Below, piece after piece: positions 1-6,137 of a stretch of DNA of 6,137 nt. Origin of the DNA: an uncultured Ruminococcus sp. (GTDB lineage Bacteria; Bacillota; Clostridia; Oscillospirales; Ruminococcaceae). Below the pieces are notes generated by a model. It had not been told where the DNA came from, searched no databases, and saw nothing but the letters and a program-made list of their open reading frames with translations. The stretch spans positions 1 through 6,137 of the forward strand of contig CAMHMM010000115.1 in assembly GCA_946186215.1 (NCBI GenBank), given 5' to 3'. Position 1 is the first letter of the stretch; the number at the start of each line of letters is the position of its first letter. The translations under genes were made by a program, and so were the position numbers.

Positions 1-63
1 GAGCAGTCCAAGACTGATTTTATCACAGTAATGTGAAAACATGGTGAAAGCTCACTGTGGATA
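1..63. other. Sequence downstream of gltX with short inverted repeats, no clear terminator
   Basis: This stretch follows the gltX TAG. It contains CACAGT (24-29) matched by ACTGTG (54-59), a local TCACA/TGTGA hairpin with a four-base loop (23-36), and GTGA/TCAC at 44-55. The stems are short and AT-rich and no U-run follows them on the minus strand, so a rho-independent terminator is not supported. An ATG at 40-42 (minus) opens a frame of 14 codons that runs off the window edge without a stop; this could be the start of a further gene but lacks a good ribosome binding site. The data do not decide. Confidence 0.35.
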
Positions 64-1521
64 CTATGAAAGTTGAGCTATTCCCTTGTCTATCCTGCTG
101 AGTGTCTCAGCCTTGCCGAGTATCGCAGCAAGCTCGATGCCGCCGCCGGGTGTGAGAGGCTTGCCCGAAAGAGCCACACGGAGAGGCCAGAGCATGAATC
201 CGTTCTTTACTCCCCTTTTCTCTATCTCGGCAAAGAGTGCAGAGTGGATGTTTTCCTCGTTCCATTCCGAAACGCCTTCAAGCACGGGCTTTATGATAGC
301 TAGAGCCTCGGCTGCCGTCTCGGGATTTGTCTTCATCTTCTTGTTGAAGTAAAGATCGTTGGAATATTCGGGAAGAGCATCTATGAAATCCACCTTTTCG
401 GAGATCTCCGTGAGCAGCTCTGTTCTCGGCTGGAGCGCATTAATAAGCACATCGAAGTCGATATCGTCACGGCTGCAGGTCTTTTTGATAAAGGGCATGG
501 CGATCTTCTTGAATTCGTCATGAGGAAGCCTGCGCAGATGCTCCGCATTTATGGCGGTCATCTTCTGGATATCAAATATTGCGGGAGACTTGGAAAGACC
601 GCTGATATCAAACTCGTTTACCAGCTCATCAAGGGTGAATATCTCATTCTCGCCCTTGGGTGCCCAACCCAGAAGTGCTATATAGTTGATGATGGCAGGA
701 ACATAGAAGCCCTTTTCAACAAAATCACCGAAATATGCGTCGCCGTCGCGCTTGGAAAGCTTGTGAGTCGCATCTCTCATAATATGCTCGACATGGATGT
801 ATTCCGGAACATCCCAGCCGAATGCTTCATAGAGAAGATTATACTTGGGTGCAGAGGAAAGATATTCATTTCCTCTTACCACATGAGTGATGCCCATGAG
901 ATGGTCGTCTATTACATTTGCAAAGTTGTAGGTGGGCATACCGTCAGCCTTGATAAGTATCTGATCGTCAAGGATGGTATTGTCCACAACGATATCTCCG
1001 TAAAGGATATCATGGAAGGTCGTAGTCCCCTCTGTGGGCATCTTCTGCCTGATAACATAGGGAATACCCTTCTCGAGATTTGCCTTAACCTCCTCCTCGG
1101 GGAGATCACGGCAGTGTCTGTCATATGTGCGCAGGGAAAGATTTGCGGCAGCCTGCTCCTCATGGAGCCTGTCGATCCTTTCCTTGGTGCAGAAGCAGTA
1201 ATATGCCTTTCCGTCCCTTACGAGCTGCTCGGCATATCTGATGTATATATCCTTGCGCTCTGACTGGATATAGGGGCCGAATTCGCCGCCTACATCAGGA
1301 CCCTCGTCCCAGTTGAGGCCGCATACCCTGAGAGTTTCGTATATCTTGTCCACCGCACCCTCAACATATCTTTCAAGGTCGGTGTCCTCGATCCTGAGAA
1401 TGAAATCGCCGCCGTATTTTCTGGCGATAATATATGTAAACACAGCAGTTCTGAGGTTGCCTATATGCATAAAGCCCGTAGGTGACGGGGCAAACCTCGT
1501 TCTTACCTTCTTATCAAACAT
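64..1521 (-). CDS. gltX: Glutamate--tRNA ligase (GluRS)
   Basis: GltX is a class I aminoacyl-tRNA synthetase that attaches glutamate to tRNA(Glu). The 485-residue length is normal. The Rossmann-fold catalytic domain begins with RTRFAPSPTGFMHIGN (7-22, HIGH-type motif HIGN at 19-22), followed by LRIEDTD (42-48), the glutamate/ATP-pocket region around YNFANVIDD (198-206) and VVRGNEYL (214-221), and the KMSKS-type loop KLSKR at 254-258. The C-terminal anticodon-binding helical domain ends with GFMLWPLRVALSGKPLTPGG (441-460), typical of GluRS. The insert at 109-139 has C109, C111 and C137, resembling the zinc site of E. coli GluRS, but the residue expected to be His is D139. The ATG is preceded by AAAGG at seven bases and overlaps the ribF stop by eight bases. 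In Clostridia, GluRS is often non-discriminating and also makes Glu-tRNA(Gln) for GatCAB; that is family knowledge, not visible here. The gene ends with TAG. Confidence 0.98.
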   Translation of the reverse strand: MFDKKVRTRFAPSPTGFMHIGNLRTAVFTYIIARKYGGDFILRIEDTDLERYVEGAVDKIYETLRVCGLNWDEGPDVGGEFGPYIQSERKDIYIRYAEQLVRDGKAYYCFCTKERIDRLHEEQAAANLSLRTYDRHCRDLPEEEVKANLEKGIPYVIRQKMPTEGTTTFHDILYGDIVVDNTILDDQILIKADGMPTYNFANVIDDHLMGITHVVRGNEYLSSAPKYNLLYEAFGWDVPEYIHVEHIMRDATHKLSKRDGDAYFGDFVEKGFYVPAIINYIALLGWAPKGENEIFTLDELVNEFDISGLSKSPAIFDIQKMTAINAEHLRRLPHDEFKKIAMPFIKKTCSRDDIDFDVLINALQPRTELLTEISEKVDFIDALPEYSNDLYFNKKMKTNPETAAEALAIIKPVLEGVSEWNEENIHSALFAEIEKRGVKNGFMLWPLRVALSGKPLTPGGGIELAAILGKAETLSRIDKGIAQLS

Positions 1522-2425
1522 TGTGTGACCTTTCTTCCTTCAAGAATTCAAGTACATTCCATTTTTCGAGAATAAATGCGGAATCCTCCGCGATCTGTGC
1601 AGTAAGCTTGTCAACGCTTTCAAATTTCTGTTCGGGACGCACAAAGTCCTCAAAATGCACAGTGAGCTCCCTGCCGTAGAGATCTCCGGAATATCCGAAG
1701 AAATGCGCCTCGCACAGCGGAGCGGGACTGCCCACTGTGGGCTTTATCCCGATATTTGCCGCTCCCGCGCAGTATTTGCCGTCTATCTCGCTCCATACAG
1801 CGTACACGCCGAAGCGGGGCAGCAGCATACCATCCTGGAAAAGTATATTTGCCGTGGGATAGCCCATTTTCGTGCCAAGATGCCGCCCGTGGACTACCTC
1901 ACCGCTTACGATGTAGTTATCTCCGAGAAGCTCGTTGGCGCTTATCATATTTCCTTCACGCAGGAATTTTCTTATCTGAGCCGATGAGATCCTTCTTGCG
2001 CCGTAGGAAACATCATCTATGACATTGAGCGTCATGCTGTTTTCAGCGCACAGCTTTTCAAGCAGCGCAGTATTGCCTGCGGCATTTCTTCCGAAGCGAA
2101 AATCCCTGCCGCACACGATATGCTCCGCTTCAAGCTCATCCATAATATATCTGCTGAAAAAATCTTCCGGGGAAAGTCCCTTTACCTTTGCAAAATCCAG
2201 CGAAAGGATCCTTTCCGCTCCGATCTTTTTCACAAGCGCAGCCTTTGAGCTGTCTGAGTATATGGGAGCGAAGTCCTCGCCCTTTGTATTCAGAGTAGAT
2301 GTATCAAATGTGCATACAGCAGCGGTGATCCCATGCTCCTGTGCATAGTCACACGCCTGTGATATAACTCTGCGGTGACCGAGATGAACTCCGTCAAACA
2401 GTCCCAGTGCAACAGAGGCAGACAA
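1514..2425 (-). CDS. ribF: Bifunctional riboflavin kinase / FAD synthetase, TTG start
   Basis: RibF phosphorylates riboflavin to FMN and then adenylylates FMN to FAD. The 303-residue protein has the N-terminal nucleotidyltransferase (FAD synthetase) domain with GLFDGVHLGH (8-17, HxGH at 14-17), CGRDFRFG (105-112) and ISSAQIRKFL (146-155), then the flavokinase domain with GTKMGYPTANI (184-194), FGVYAV (205-210), NIGIKPTVG (224-232) and CEAHFFGYSGDLYGREL (238-254), where Glu239 occupies the position of the catalytic Glu. The start is TTG at 2423-2425; no in-frame ATG or GTG lies between it and the truB stop, and a GGCGGTG stretch (2434-2440) sits eight bases upstream. This leaves only seven residues before the GLFDG motif, shorter than in many RibF proteins. 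The TGA stop lies within the first codons of gltX (8-base overlap). Function is secure; the exact start is not. Confidence 0.94.
   Translation of the reverse strand: MSASVALGLFDGVHLGHRRVISQACDYAQEHGITAAVCTFDTSTLNTKGEDFAPIYSDSSKAALVKKIGAERILSLDFAKVKGLSPEDFFSRYIMDELEAEHIVCGRDFRFGRNAAGNTALLEKLCAENSMTLNVIDDVSYGARRISSAQIRKFLREGNMISANELLGDNYIVSGEVVHGRHLGTKMGYPTANILFQDGMLLPRFGVYAVWSEIDGKYCAGAANIGIKPTVGSPAPLCEAHFFGYSGDLYGRELTVHFEDFVRPEQKFESVDKLTAQIAEDSAFILEKWNVLEFLKEERSHNV
1529..1533 (-). promoter_or_regulatory. Shine-Dalgarno site of gltX
   Basis: Reading the minus strand, AAAGG is followed by seven bases (TCACACA) and the gltX ATG. The upstream purine run AAGGAAGAAAGG lies inside the 3' end of ribF, so ribF coding sequence doubles as the gltX ribosome binding site. 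It supports the ATG at 1519-1521. Confidence 0.75.
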
Positions 2426-2433
2426 GATATCAA

Positions 2434-2440
2434 CACCGCC
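2434..2440 (-). promoter_or_regulatory. Putative Shine-Dalgarno site of ribF
   Basis: On the minus strand GGCGGTG differs by one base from the consensus GGAGGTG and ends eight bases before the TTG codon proposed as the ribF start. It lies in the 26-base gap after the truB TGA. It is the main sequence support for the TTG start. Confidence 0.5.
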
Positions 2441-2451
2441 CTTTACGCTTC

Positions 2452-3351
2452 TCAGCGGAAATTCTTTTTTACCCTTATGACCTTTTCGGCCGCATCATAC
2501 TCACAAAGGCCGATGAACTCGCCGTCATGAGCATATACCCTGTAAACGCCCTCTGTATCCGTCAGTCCCGAGAGCTTAACACCGTTTCTGTAGAGAACCG
2601 TTCTTTTTTCGTCAAGGTCTATCCTGTCAAAGCTCTCAAACAGCCGCTCAACGGGCAGAACATGGCCTTCAAGCTCATTTCTTCCGATGATCTCTTCAAG
2701 CTCCTCAAAGGTGACGCAGTCGGCAAGCGTGAACCCGCAGGCAGTCGTGCGCCGCAGTGAGGTCATCACTCCGCCGCTGCCCACAGCCTTGCCTATATCG
2801 CTGATAAGCGTGCGCACATAGGTGCCCTTTGAGCAGGATATATCCAGCTCGCCCTGCTTTGCCGATTCATCGTAGCGGAGCAGCTCAAGTGAATATACGC
2901 TTATCTGCCTCGGCTCGCGCTCTATTTCCTTTCCCTGCCTTGCATATTCGTACAGTCTCTTTCCGTTTACGGAAACTGCGGAATACATCGGAGGTATCTG
3001 CATGATATCCCCGCGAAAGCCCGAAAGTGCGCTTTCAAGCGTCTGAGCCGGAACGGGAGCATCGCTTTTGGATGTGACACTGCCCGAAATATCCTCGGTA
3101 TCCGTAGTGATACCAAGAGCAAAGCCCGCAGTATAGCGCTTGTCGTGGTCGGGCAGGATATCGCAGGCCTTTGTCGCCGCTCCCACGAAAACAGGAAGGA
3201 CTCCCGTTGCCATGGGATCGAGAGTGCCCGCATGGCCGAGACGGCGCATCCTGAGCATTCCCCGCAGCTTGCCGATCACATCAAAGGATGTAAAGCCCTG
3301 CGGCTTATTTATGCATAATACCCCGCAAAGGCCGCTGCTCACACCATCCAT
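2452..3351 (-). CDS. truB: tRNA pseudouridine(55) synthase
   Basis: TruB converts U55 in the T-loop of tRNAs to pseudouridine. The 299-residue protein shows the family motifs in order: INKPQGFTSFDV (14-25), GHAGTLDPMATGVLPV (39-54) with the catalytic Asp at 45, KRYTAGFALGITTDTEDISG (71-90), QIPPMYSAVSVNGKRLYEYAR (118-138) and CSKGTYVRTLISDIG (173-187). A small C-terminal RNA-binding extension follows, with GVYRVYAHDGEFIGLCEY near the end. Length matches bacterial TruB. The start is less certain than the frame: the ATG chosen here has no purine-rich site upstream, and an in-frame GTG three codons later (3340-3342) would give a GTGA-type four-base overlap with the nrnA stop; neither has a well-spaced Shine-Dalgarno, which fits translation coupled to nrnA. 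It precedes ribF by 26 bases. Confidence 0.96.
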   Translation of the reverse strand: MDGVSSGLCGVLCINKPQGFTSFDVIGKLRGMLRMRRLGHAGTLDPMATGVLPVFVGAATKACDILPDHDKRYTAGFALGITTDTEDISGSVTSKSDAPVPAQTLESALSGFRGDIMQIPPMYSAVSVNGKRLYEYARQGKEIEREPRQISVYSLELLRYDESAKQGELDISCSKGTYVRTLISDIGKAVGSGGVMTSLRRTTACGFTLADCVTFEELEEIIGRNELEGHVLPVERLFESFDRIDLDEKRTVLYRNGVKLSGLTDTEGVYRVYAHDGEFIGLCEYDAAEKVIRVKKNFR

Positions 3352-4313
3352 AGGTCGATACCGAGTATAGGAGCGATAGCCGCAAGGACCTTCATCCTTA
3401 CCTGATCCACATCGCCCTCTATCATACAGCCCGCAGCCCTTGTGTGGCCGCCGCCGCCGAATTTCATGCAGATCTCGGAAACATCAACCTTTTCCGCGCT
3501 GCGCATGGATACCTTGAACTTGTTTTCTTCCTTTTCCTTTAAGGTGATGCCTACCTCAACGCCCTCTATCTGCATGGGCAGAGCGGCAACGCCCTCGGTA
3601 TCCTGCTCGGAAACGCCCCACCTTGCAAGGTCAGCCAGCATTATCGCTGCCACTGCGCAGTTGCCGTCGAGGAAGACCTTCATGTTGCTGATTATCTTCT
3701 GCTCGAATTTGAGCCTTTCCATCGACTTTATATCAAACAGCACGCGGTTTATCCTTCCGATGGGAAGTGAATACTCCTTCATGAGCTCCGCTGCGATGAT
3801 ATGGCATCTCGGCGTGGTGCAGTCGTATTTGAAGCAGCCCGTATCCGTAGCCATACCAGTATAGATGCAGGTGGCGGTCAATTCACTTATGGGGATCTCT
3901 CCCTCGGTGAGTATCTCGTAAAGCACCTCGCAGGCGGACGATGCATCGGGATCAACAGTGAGCCTTTCCGCAAAGCCCGTATTGGACTTGTGGTGATCTA
4001 TCGCAAGCTCGATGTAGTCCGAATAGCCCGAAAGCGTTTTTCCGAGCAGCTTCGTGTCTGCAAGATCTATGGAGACAGTAGTGCTGTGGTTGAAGCGCTG
4101 AGGCTCGTATTTGTCGGTGATGTAGCTGTATTTTCCCGGGAGAGGATCAGAGCACATCACATTTGCTTTTTTGCCGAGGTCGCGCAGTGCAGAGCACAGT
4201 GCAAAACCGCTGCCCACAGCATCCCCGTCGGGGCTCTGGTGAATAAGAATGTAGTAATTGTCATGACTGCGCAGGAAGTCTGCGGCTGCCTTGTAGTCTA
4301 TCTGTCTTGACAT
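3339..4313 (-). CDS. nrnA: DHH/DHHA1 phosphoesterase, NrnA-type oligoribonuclease / pAp phosphatase
   Basis: NrnA-type enzymes degrade very short RNA oligonucleotides (nanoRNA) and dephosphorylate 3'-phosphoadenosine 5'-phosphate (pAp) in the cytoplasm, using Mn2+. The 324-residue protein has both family domains. In the DHH domain the metal-binding motifs are H25 with PDGDAVGS (28-35), D83 in SIDLAD, DHH at 106-108 and D157 in ATDTGCFKY (155-163). The C-terminal DHHA1 domain carries the substrate-binding GGGGHTRAAG at 286-295. All expected metal ligands seem present, so it should be active. The ATG overlaps the rbfA TAA by one base, and the 3' end overlaps truB by 13 bases. Position between rbfA and truB is the usual place for nrnA in Firmicutes and supports the call. 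Related DHH enzymes include RecJ (longer) and cyclic-di-AMP phosphodiesterases (GdpP/Pde2 types); a Pde2-like activity on pApA cannot be excluded from sequence alone. Confidence 0.92.
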   Translation of the reverse strand: MSRQIDYKAAADFLRSHDNYYILIHQSPDGDAVGSGFALCSALRDLGKKANVMCSDPLPGKYSYITDKYEPQRFNHSTTVSIDLADTKLLGKTLSGYSDYIELAIDHHKSNTGFAERLTVDPDASSACEVLYEILTEGEIPISELTATCIYTGMATDTGCFKYDCTTPRCHIIAAELMKEYSLPIGRINRVLFDIKSMERLKFEQKIISNMKVFLDGNCAVAAIMLADLARWGVSEQDTEGVAALPMQIEGVEVGITLKEKEENKFKVSMRSAEKVDVSEICMKFGGGGHTRAAGCMIEGDVDQVRMKVLAAIAPILGIDLWMV

Positions 4314-4699
4314 TATTGCTCACTCTCTTCCTCTTCCCCGCCGTCCGTTTCGCGGCTCATCACCTCATCAATCACCTTTGAGATATATGCGGAATGCTCT
4401 ATGGAATCATCCGCGATGAAGTGAAATTCAGGGCATTTTTTCAGGTGGAGCTTGTTTGCAGTCTCGCGCCTTATCATCCACGCGGCGCTTTCAAGGCCTT
4501 CAACAGCCTTCTGTGTGAACTCCGCTCCCCTGATGTGTGAAACATATACCTTGCAGTGAGAACCATCCCCCGAGAGATCTACTCTGACTACAGAAAGCAG
4601 ACCGTCATTTACTCTCGGATCCTTGATCCTCTCGGATATAAGGCCTGAGATCTCGCGCCTTATATCCTCTGCCATCTTTTCGTTTTTAAAACCTGTCAT
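4313..4699 (-). CDS. rbfA: Ribosome-binding factor A
   Basis: RbfA is a small KH-fold protein that binds the 30S subunit and assists late maturation of 16S rRNA; it is linked to cold adaptation in E. coli. The 128-residue length fits the family. The N-terminal helix has the family pattern MAEDIRREISGLISERIKDPRV (residues 9-30, given here as the region), followed by the strand KVYVSHI (50-56), the helix with RRETANKL (77-84) and the conserved block CPEFHFIADDSIEHSAYIS (89-107). The tail (117-128) is acidic, GEEEESEQ-like. The ATG start is supported by AGGAG six bases upstream. The gene follows infB by 21 bases, and its TAA stop shares one base with the next ATG (TAATG), so translation of the following gene is probably coupled. 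The purine-rich codons of the acidic tail also lie where the Shine-Dalgarno of the next gene would be. Confidence 0.96.
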   Translation of the reverse strand: MTGFKNEKMAEDIRREISGLISERIKDPRVNDGLLSVVRVDLSGDGSHCKVYVSHIRGAEFTQKAVEGLESAAWMIRRETANKLHLKKCPEFHFIADDSIEHSAYISKVIDEVMSRETDGGEEEESEQ

Positions 4700-4705
4700 C
4701 AGTCA

Positions 4706-4710
4706 CTCCT
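4706..4710 (-). promoter_or_regulatory. Shine-Dalgarno site of rbfA
   Basis: Reading the minus strand, AGGAG is followed by six bases (TGACTG) and then the rbfA ATG. It is the strongest ribosome binding site seen in the window and fixes the rbfA start. It lies in the 21-base gap after the infB TGA stop; the same gap contains the 8-base palindrome CAGATCTG (4711-4718), which has no loop and no evident role. Confidence 0.85.
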
Positions 4711-4720
4711 CAGATCTGTG

Positions 4721-6137
4721 TCACGCCTGATATTCCTCCATGATAAAGGCCTCAAAGATGTCATGCGCCTTTATATCGGAGAATTTTTCCAGCGTGATGC
4801 CGCACTCATAGCCTTCAGCTACTTCCTTGACATCGTCCTTGAAACGCTTCAGGCTGGACATTTTATCCTCGGCAATTACGATACCGTCACGCACAACTCT
4901 TATCTGGCTGTTTCTTGTGACCTTGCCGTTTAATACATATGAACCTGCTACAAGACCTACGCTGGAGATCTTGTAAACCATTCTTACCTCTATCCTGCCC
5001 TGAAGGACTTCCCTGAACTTGGGAGCGAGCATTCCCTTCATAGCGGTAGAGATCTCTTCTATAGCATCATAGATTATCCTGTAAAGGCGGATATCCACGC
5101 CGTCACGCTCTGCATTTTCTGCTGCAACAGGATCGGGGCGGACATTAAAGCCGACGATTATCGCATTTGATGCGCTTGCGAGCATTACATCACCCTCGGA
5201 AACGGCACCTACCGCGCCGTGGATAACTCTTATGCGCACCTCATCGTTGGAGAGCTTTTCAAGCGACTGCTTTACAGCCTCCACAGAGCCCTGTACATCG
5301 GCCTTTACGATGATAGGCAGCTCCTTGATCTCGCCCTGCTCGATCTGAGAGAAGAGATTGTCGAGAGTTACCTTCTGATACTGCTTGAACTGCTCCTGCT
5401 TTGCCTCGTGCTTGCGCTGCTCAACGAGCTCTCTTGCAAGTCTTTCATCGGCTACCGCATTGAATGTATCACCTGCGGAGGGCACTTCAGCAAGACCTGT
5501 GATCTCAACGGGGTAGGAGGGTCCTGCCTCGCGGACTGTCTCGCCCTTGTCGTTGGTCATTACTCTTACACGGCCGACGGATGTGCCTGCGATGATGACA
5601 TCGCCTGTATGGAGCGTACCGTTCTGGATAAGAAGCGTTGCAATAGGACCTCTGCCCTTGTCGAGCCTTGCCTCGATAACGGTACCCTTTGCAGCTCTGT
5701 CGGGATTTGCATGGAGCTGTGCCACTTCAGCTACGAGAAGCACATTTTCAAGAAGGTCGTCTATGCCTTCGCCTGTCTTTGCGGATACGGGAACGCAGAT
5801 TATATCTCCGCCCCAGTCCTCGCAGACGAGACCGTACTCTGTGAGCTGCTGCTTTACCTTGTCGGGGTTAGCCTCGGGCTTATCCATCTTGTTCATTGCA
5901 ACGATTATCGAAACGCCCGCTGCCTTGGCGTGGTTAATAGCCTCGACTGTCTGGGGCATGATACCGTCATCAGCTGCAACGACGAGTATTGCGATATCCG
6001 TGATCTGCGCACCTCTTGCACGCATGGATGTGAATGCCTCATGGCCGGGTGTATCAAGGAATGTGATCTCCTTGCCCTTGCAGTTTACTCTGTATGCACC
6101 GATATGCTGGGTGATTCCGCCTGCCTCGGACGCGGTA
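4721..6137 (-). CDS. infB: Translation initiation factor IF-2, C-terminal part (5' end outside window)
   Basis: IF2 is the GTPase that brings initiator fMet-tRNA to the 30S subunit and promotes 50S joining. The frame is open through the right edge, so the first ATG inside the window (codon ending at 6025) is internal and not the start; 37 further residues are readable upstream of it. Numbering the 471 visible residues from the edge, the switch I segment EAGGITQHIGAY is at 4-15, G3 motif DTPGH at 28-32 (with the His conserved in translational GTPases), G4 NKMD at 82-85 and G5 SAK at 118-120. The beta-barrel domain II, domain III and the fMet-tRNA-binding C-terminal domain follow, ending in the IF2-like DIFEAFIMEEYQA and a TGA stop. 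The N-terminal domain and the P-loop (G1) are missing only because of the window edge. It heads the visible gene run, 21 bases before rbfA, as in the conserved nusA-infB-rbfA cluster. Identification is very secure. Confidence 0.98.
   Translation of the reverse strand, partial: TASEAGGITQHIGAYRVNCKGKEITFLDTPGHEAFTSMRARGAQITDIAILVVAADDGIMPQTVEAINHAKAAGVSIIVAMNKMDKPEANPDKVKQQLTEYGLVCEDWGGDIICVPVSAKTGEGIDDLLENVLLVAEVAQLHANPDRAAKGTVIEARLDKGRGPIATLLIQNGTLHTGDVIIAGTSVGRVRVMTNDKGETVREAGPSYPVEITGLAEVPSAGDTFNAVADERLARELVEQRKHEAKQEQFKQYQKVTLDNLFSQIEQGEIKELPIIVKADVQGSVEAVKQSLEKLSNDEVRIRVIHGAVGAVSEGDVMLASASNAIIVGFNVRPDPVAAENAERDGVDIRLYRIIYDAIEEISTAMKGMLAPKFREVLQGRIEVRMVYKISSVGLVAGSYVLNGKVTRNSQIRVVRDGIVIAEDKMSSLKRFKDDVKEVAEGYECGITLEKFSDIKAHDIFEAFIMEEYQA

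Noticed and set aside
18..39. Hairpin TTTT-A-TCACA / TGTGA-AAA as a rho-independent terminator of the operon
   Set aside because: The stem is AT-rich and only five base pairs without the bulge, and no U-run follows in the direction of transcription.
520..1263. A 247-codon open frame on the plus strand opposite gltX
   Set aside because: It lies wholly antisense to a gene with all GluRS motifs, shows no recognisable domain, and is explained by the codon bias of gltX.
3801..4310. A 169-codon open frame on the plus strand opposite nrnA
   Set aside because: It is antisense to the conserved DHH domain and has no recognisable motif or supporting ribosome binding site; treated as a shadow frame.
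4711..4718. CAGATCTG palindrome between infB and rbfA as an operator
   Set aside because: It is only eight bases, occurs once, and sits within a 21-base gap inside an operon, so chance is the simplest explanation.
4721..6025. Taking the ATG at 6023-6025 as the infB start
   Set aside because: The frame continues upstream to the window edge and encodes the essential EAGGIT and DTPGH motifs of the GTPase domain, so this ATG is internal.
1..6137. Mobile elements, CRISPR arrays, tRNA/rRNA genes or an undescribed system
   Set aside because: The window is almost fully occupied by six intact housekeeping genes with no repeats arrays, transposase motifs or RNA-gene-like stretches seen.

Overview
The window holds one run of six housekeeping genes, all on the minus strand, so transcription goes from the right edge towards position 1. 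In transcription order they are infB (5' part lies outside the window), rbfA, an nrnA-type DHH phosphoesterase, truB, ribF and gltX. The first five follow the conserved bacterial translation/RNA-metabolism cluster (nusA–ylxR–ylxQ–infB–rbfA–nrnA–truB–ribF) seen in many Firmicutes. GC content is moderate (about half by eye). The gene order, the wording of the protein motifs (for example a KLSKR-type GltX and the TruB N-terminal region) and the short intergenic spacing suggest a Clostridia bacterium, probably Ruminococcus-like (Oscillospiraceae). That assignment is recognition from memory, not a search result.

Layout: 4721-6137 is the C-terminal 471 codons of initiation factor IF2. A 21-base gap carrying a clear Shine-Dalgarno sequence leads to rbfA (4313-4699). 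The rbfA stop shares one base with the nrnA start (3339-4313). nrnA overlaps truB (2452-3351) by 13 bases. A 26-base gap leads to ribF (1514-2425), which appears to begin with TTG. ribF overlaps gltX (64-1521) by 8 bases. The last 63 bases, 1-63, lie downstream of the gltX stop and hold short inverted repeats but no convincing terminator. No gap between genes exceeds 26 bases and no internal promoter was seen, so this looks like one transcription unit with extensive translational coupling.

Functionally, IF2 and RbfA serve translation initiation and 30S maturation, TruB makes pseudouridine 55 in tRNA, GltX charges tRNA(Glu), NrnA recycles short RNA fragments and pAp, and RibF makes FMN and FAD. 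All six frames look intact and their key motifs are present. I found no mobile element, CRISPR array, RNA gene or undescribed system. The points worth a second look are modest: gltX sitting directly after ribF, the TTG start of ribF, the uncertain truB start, an altered zinc-site pattern in GltX, and the undefined 3' edge.
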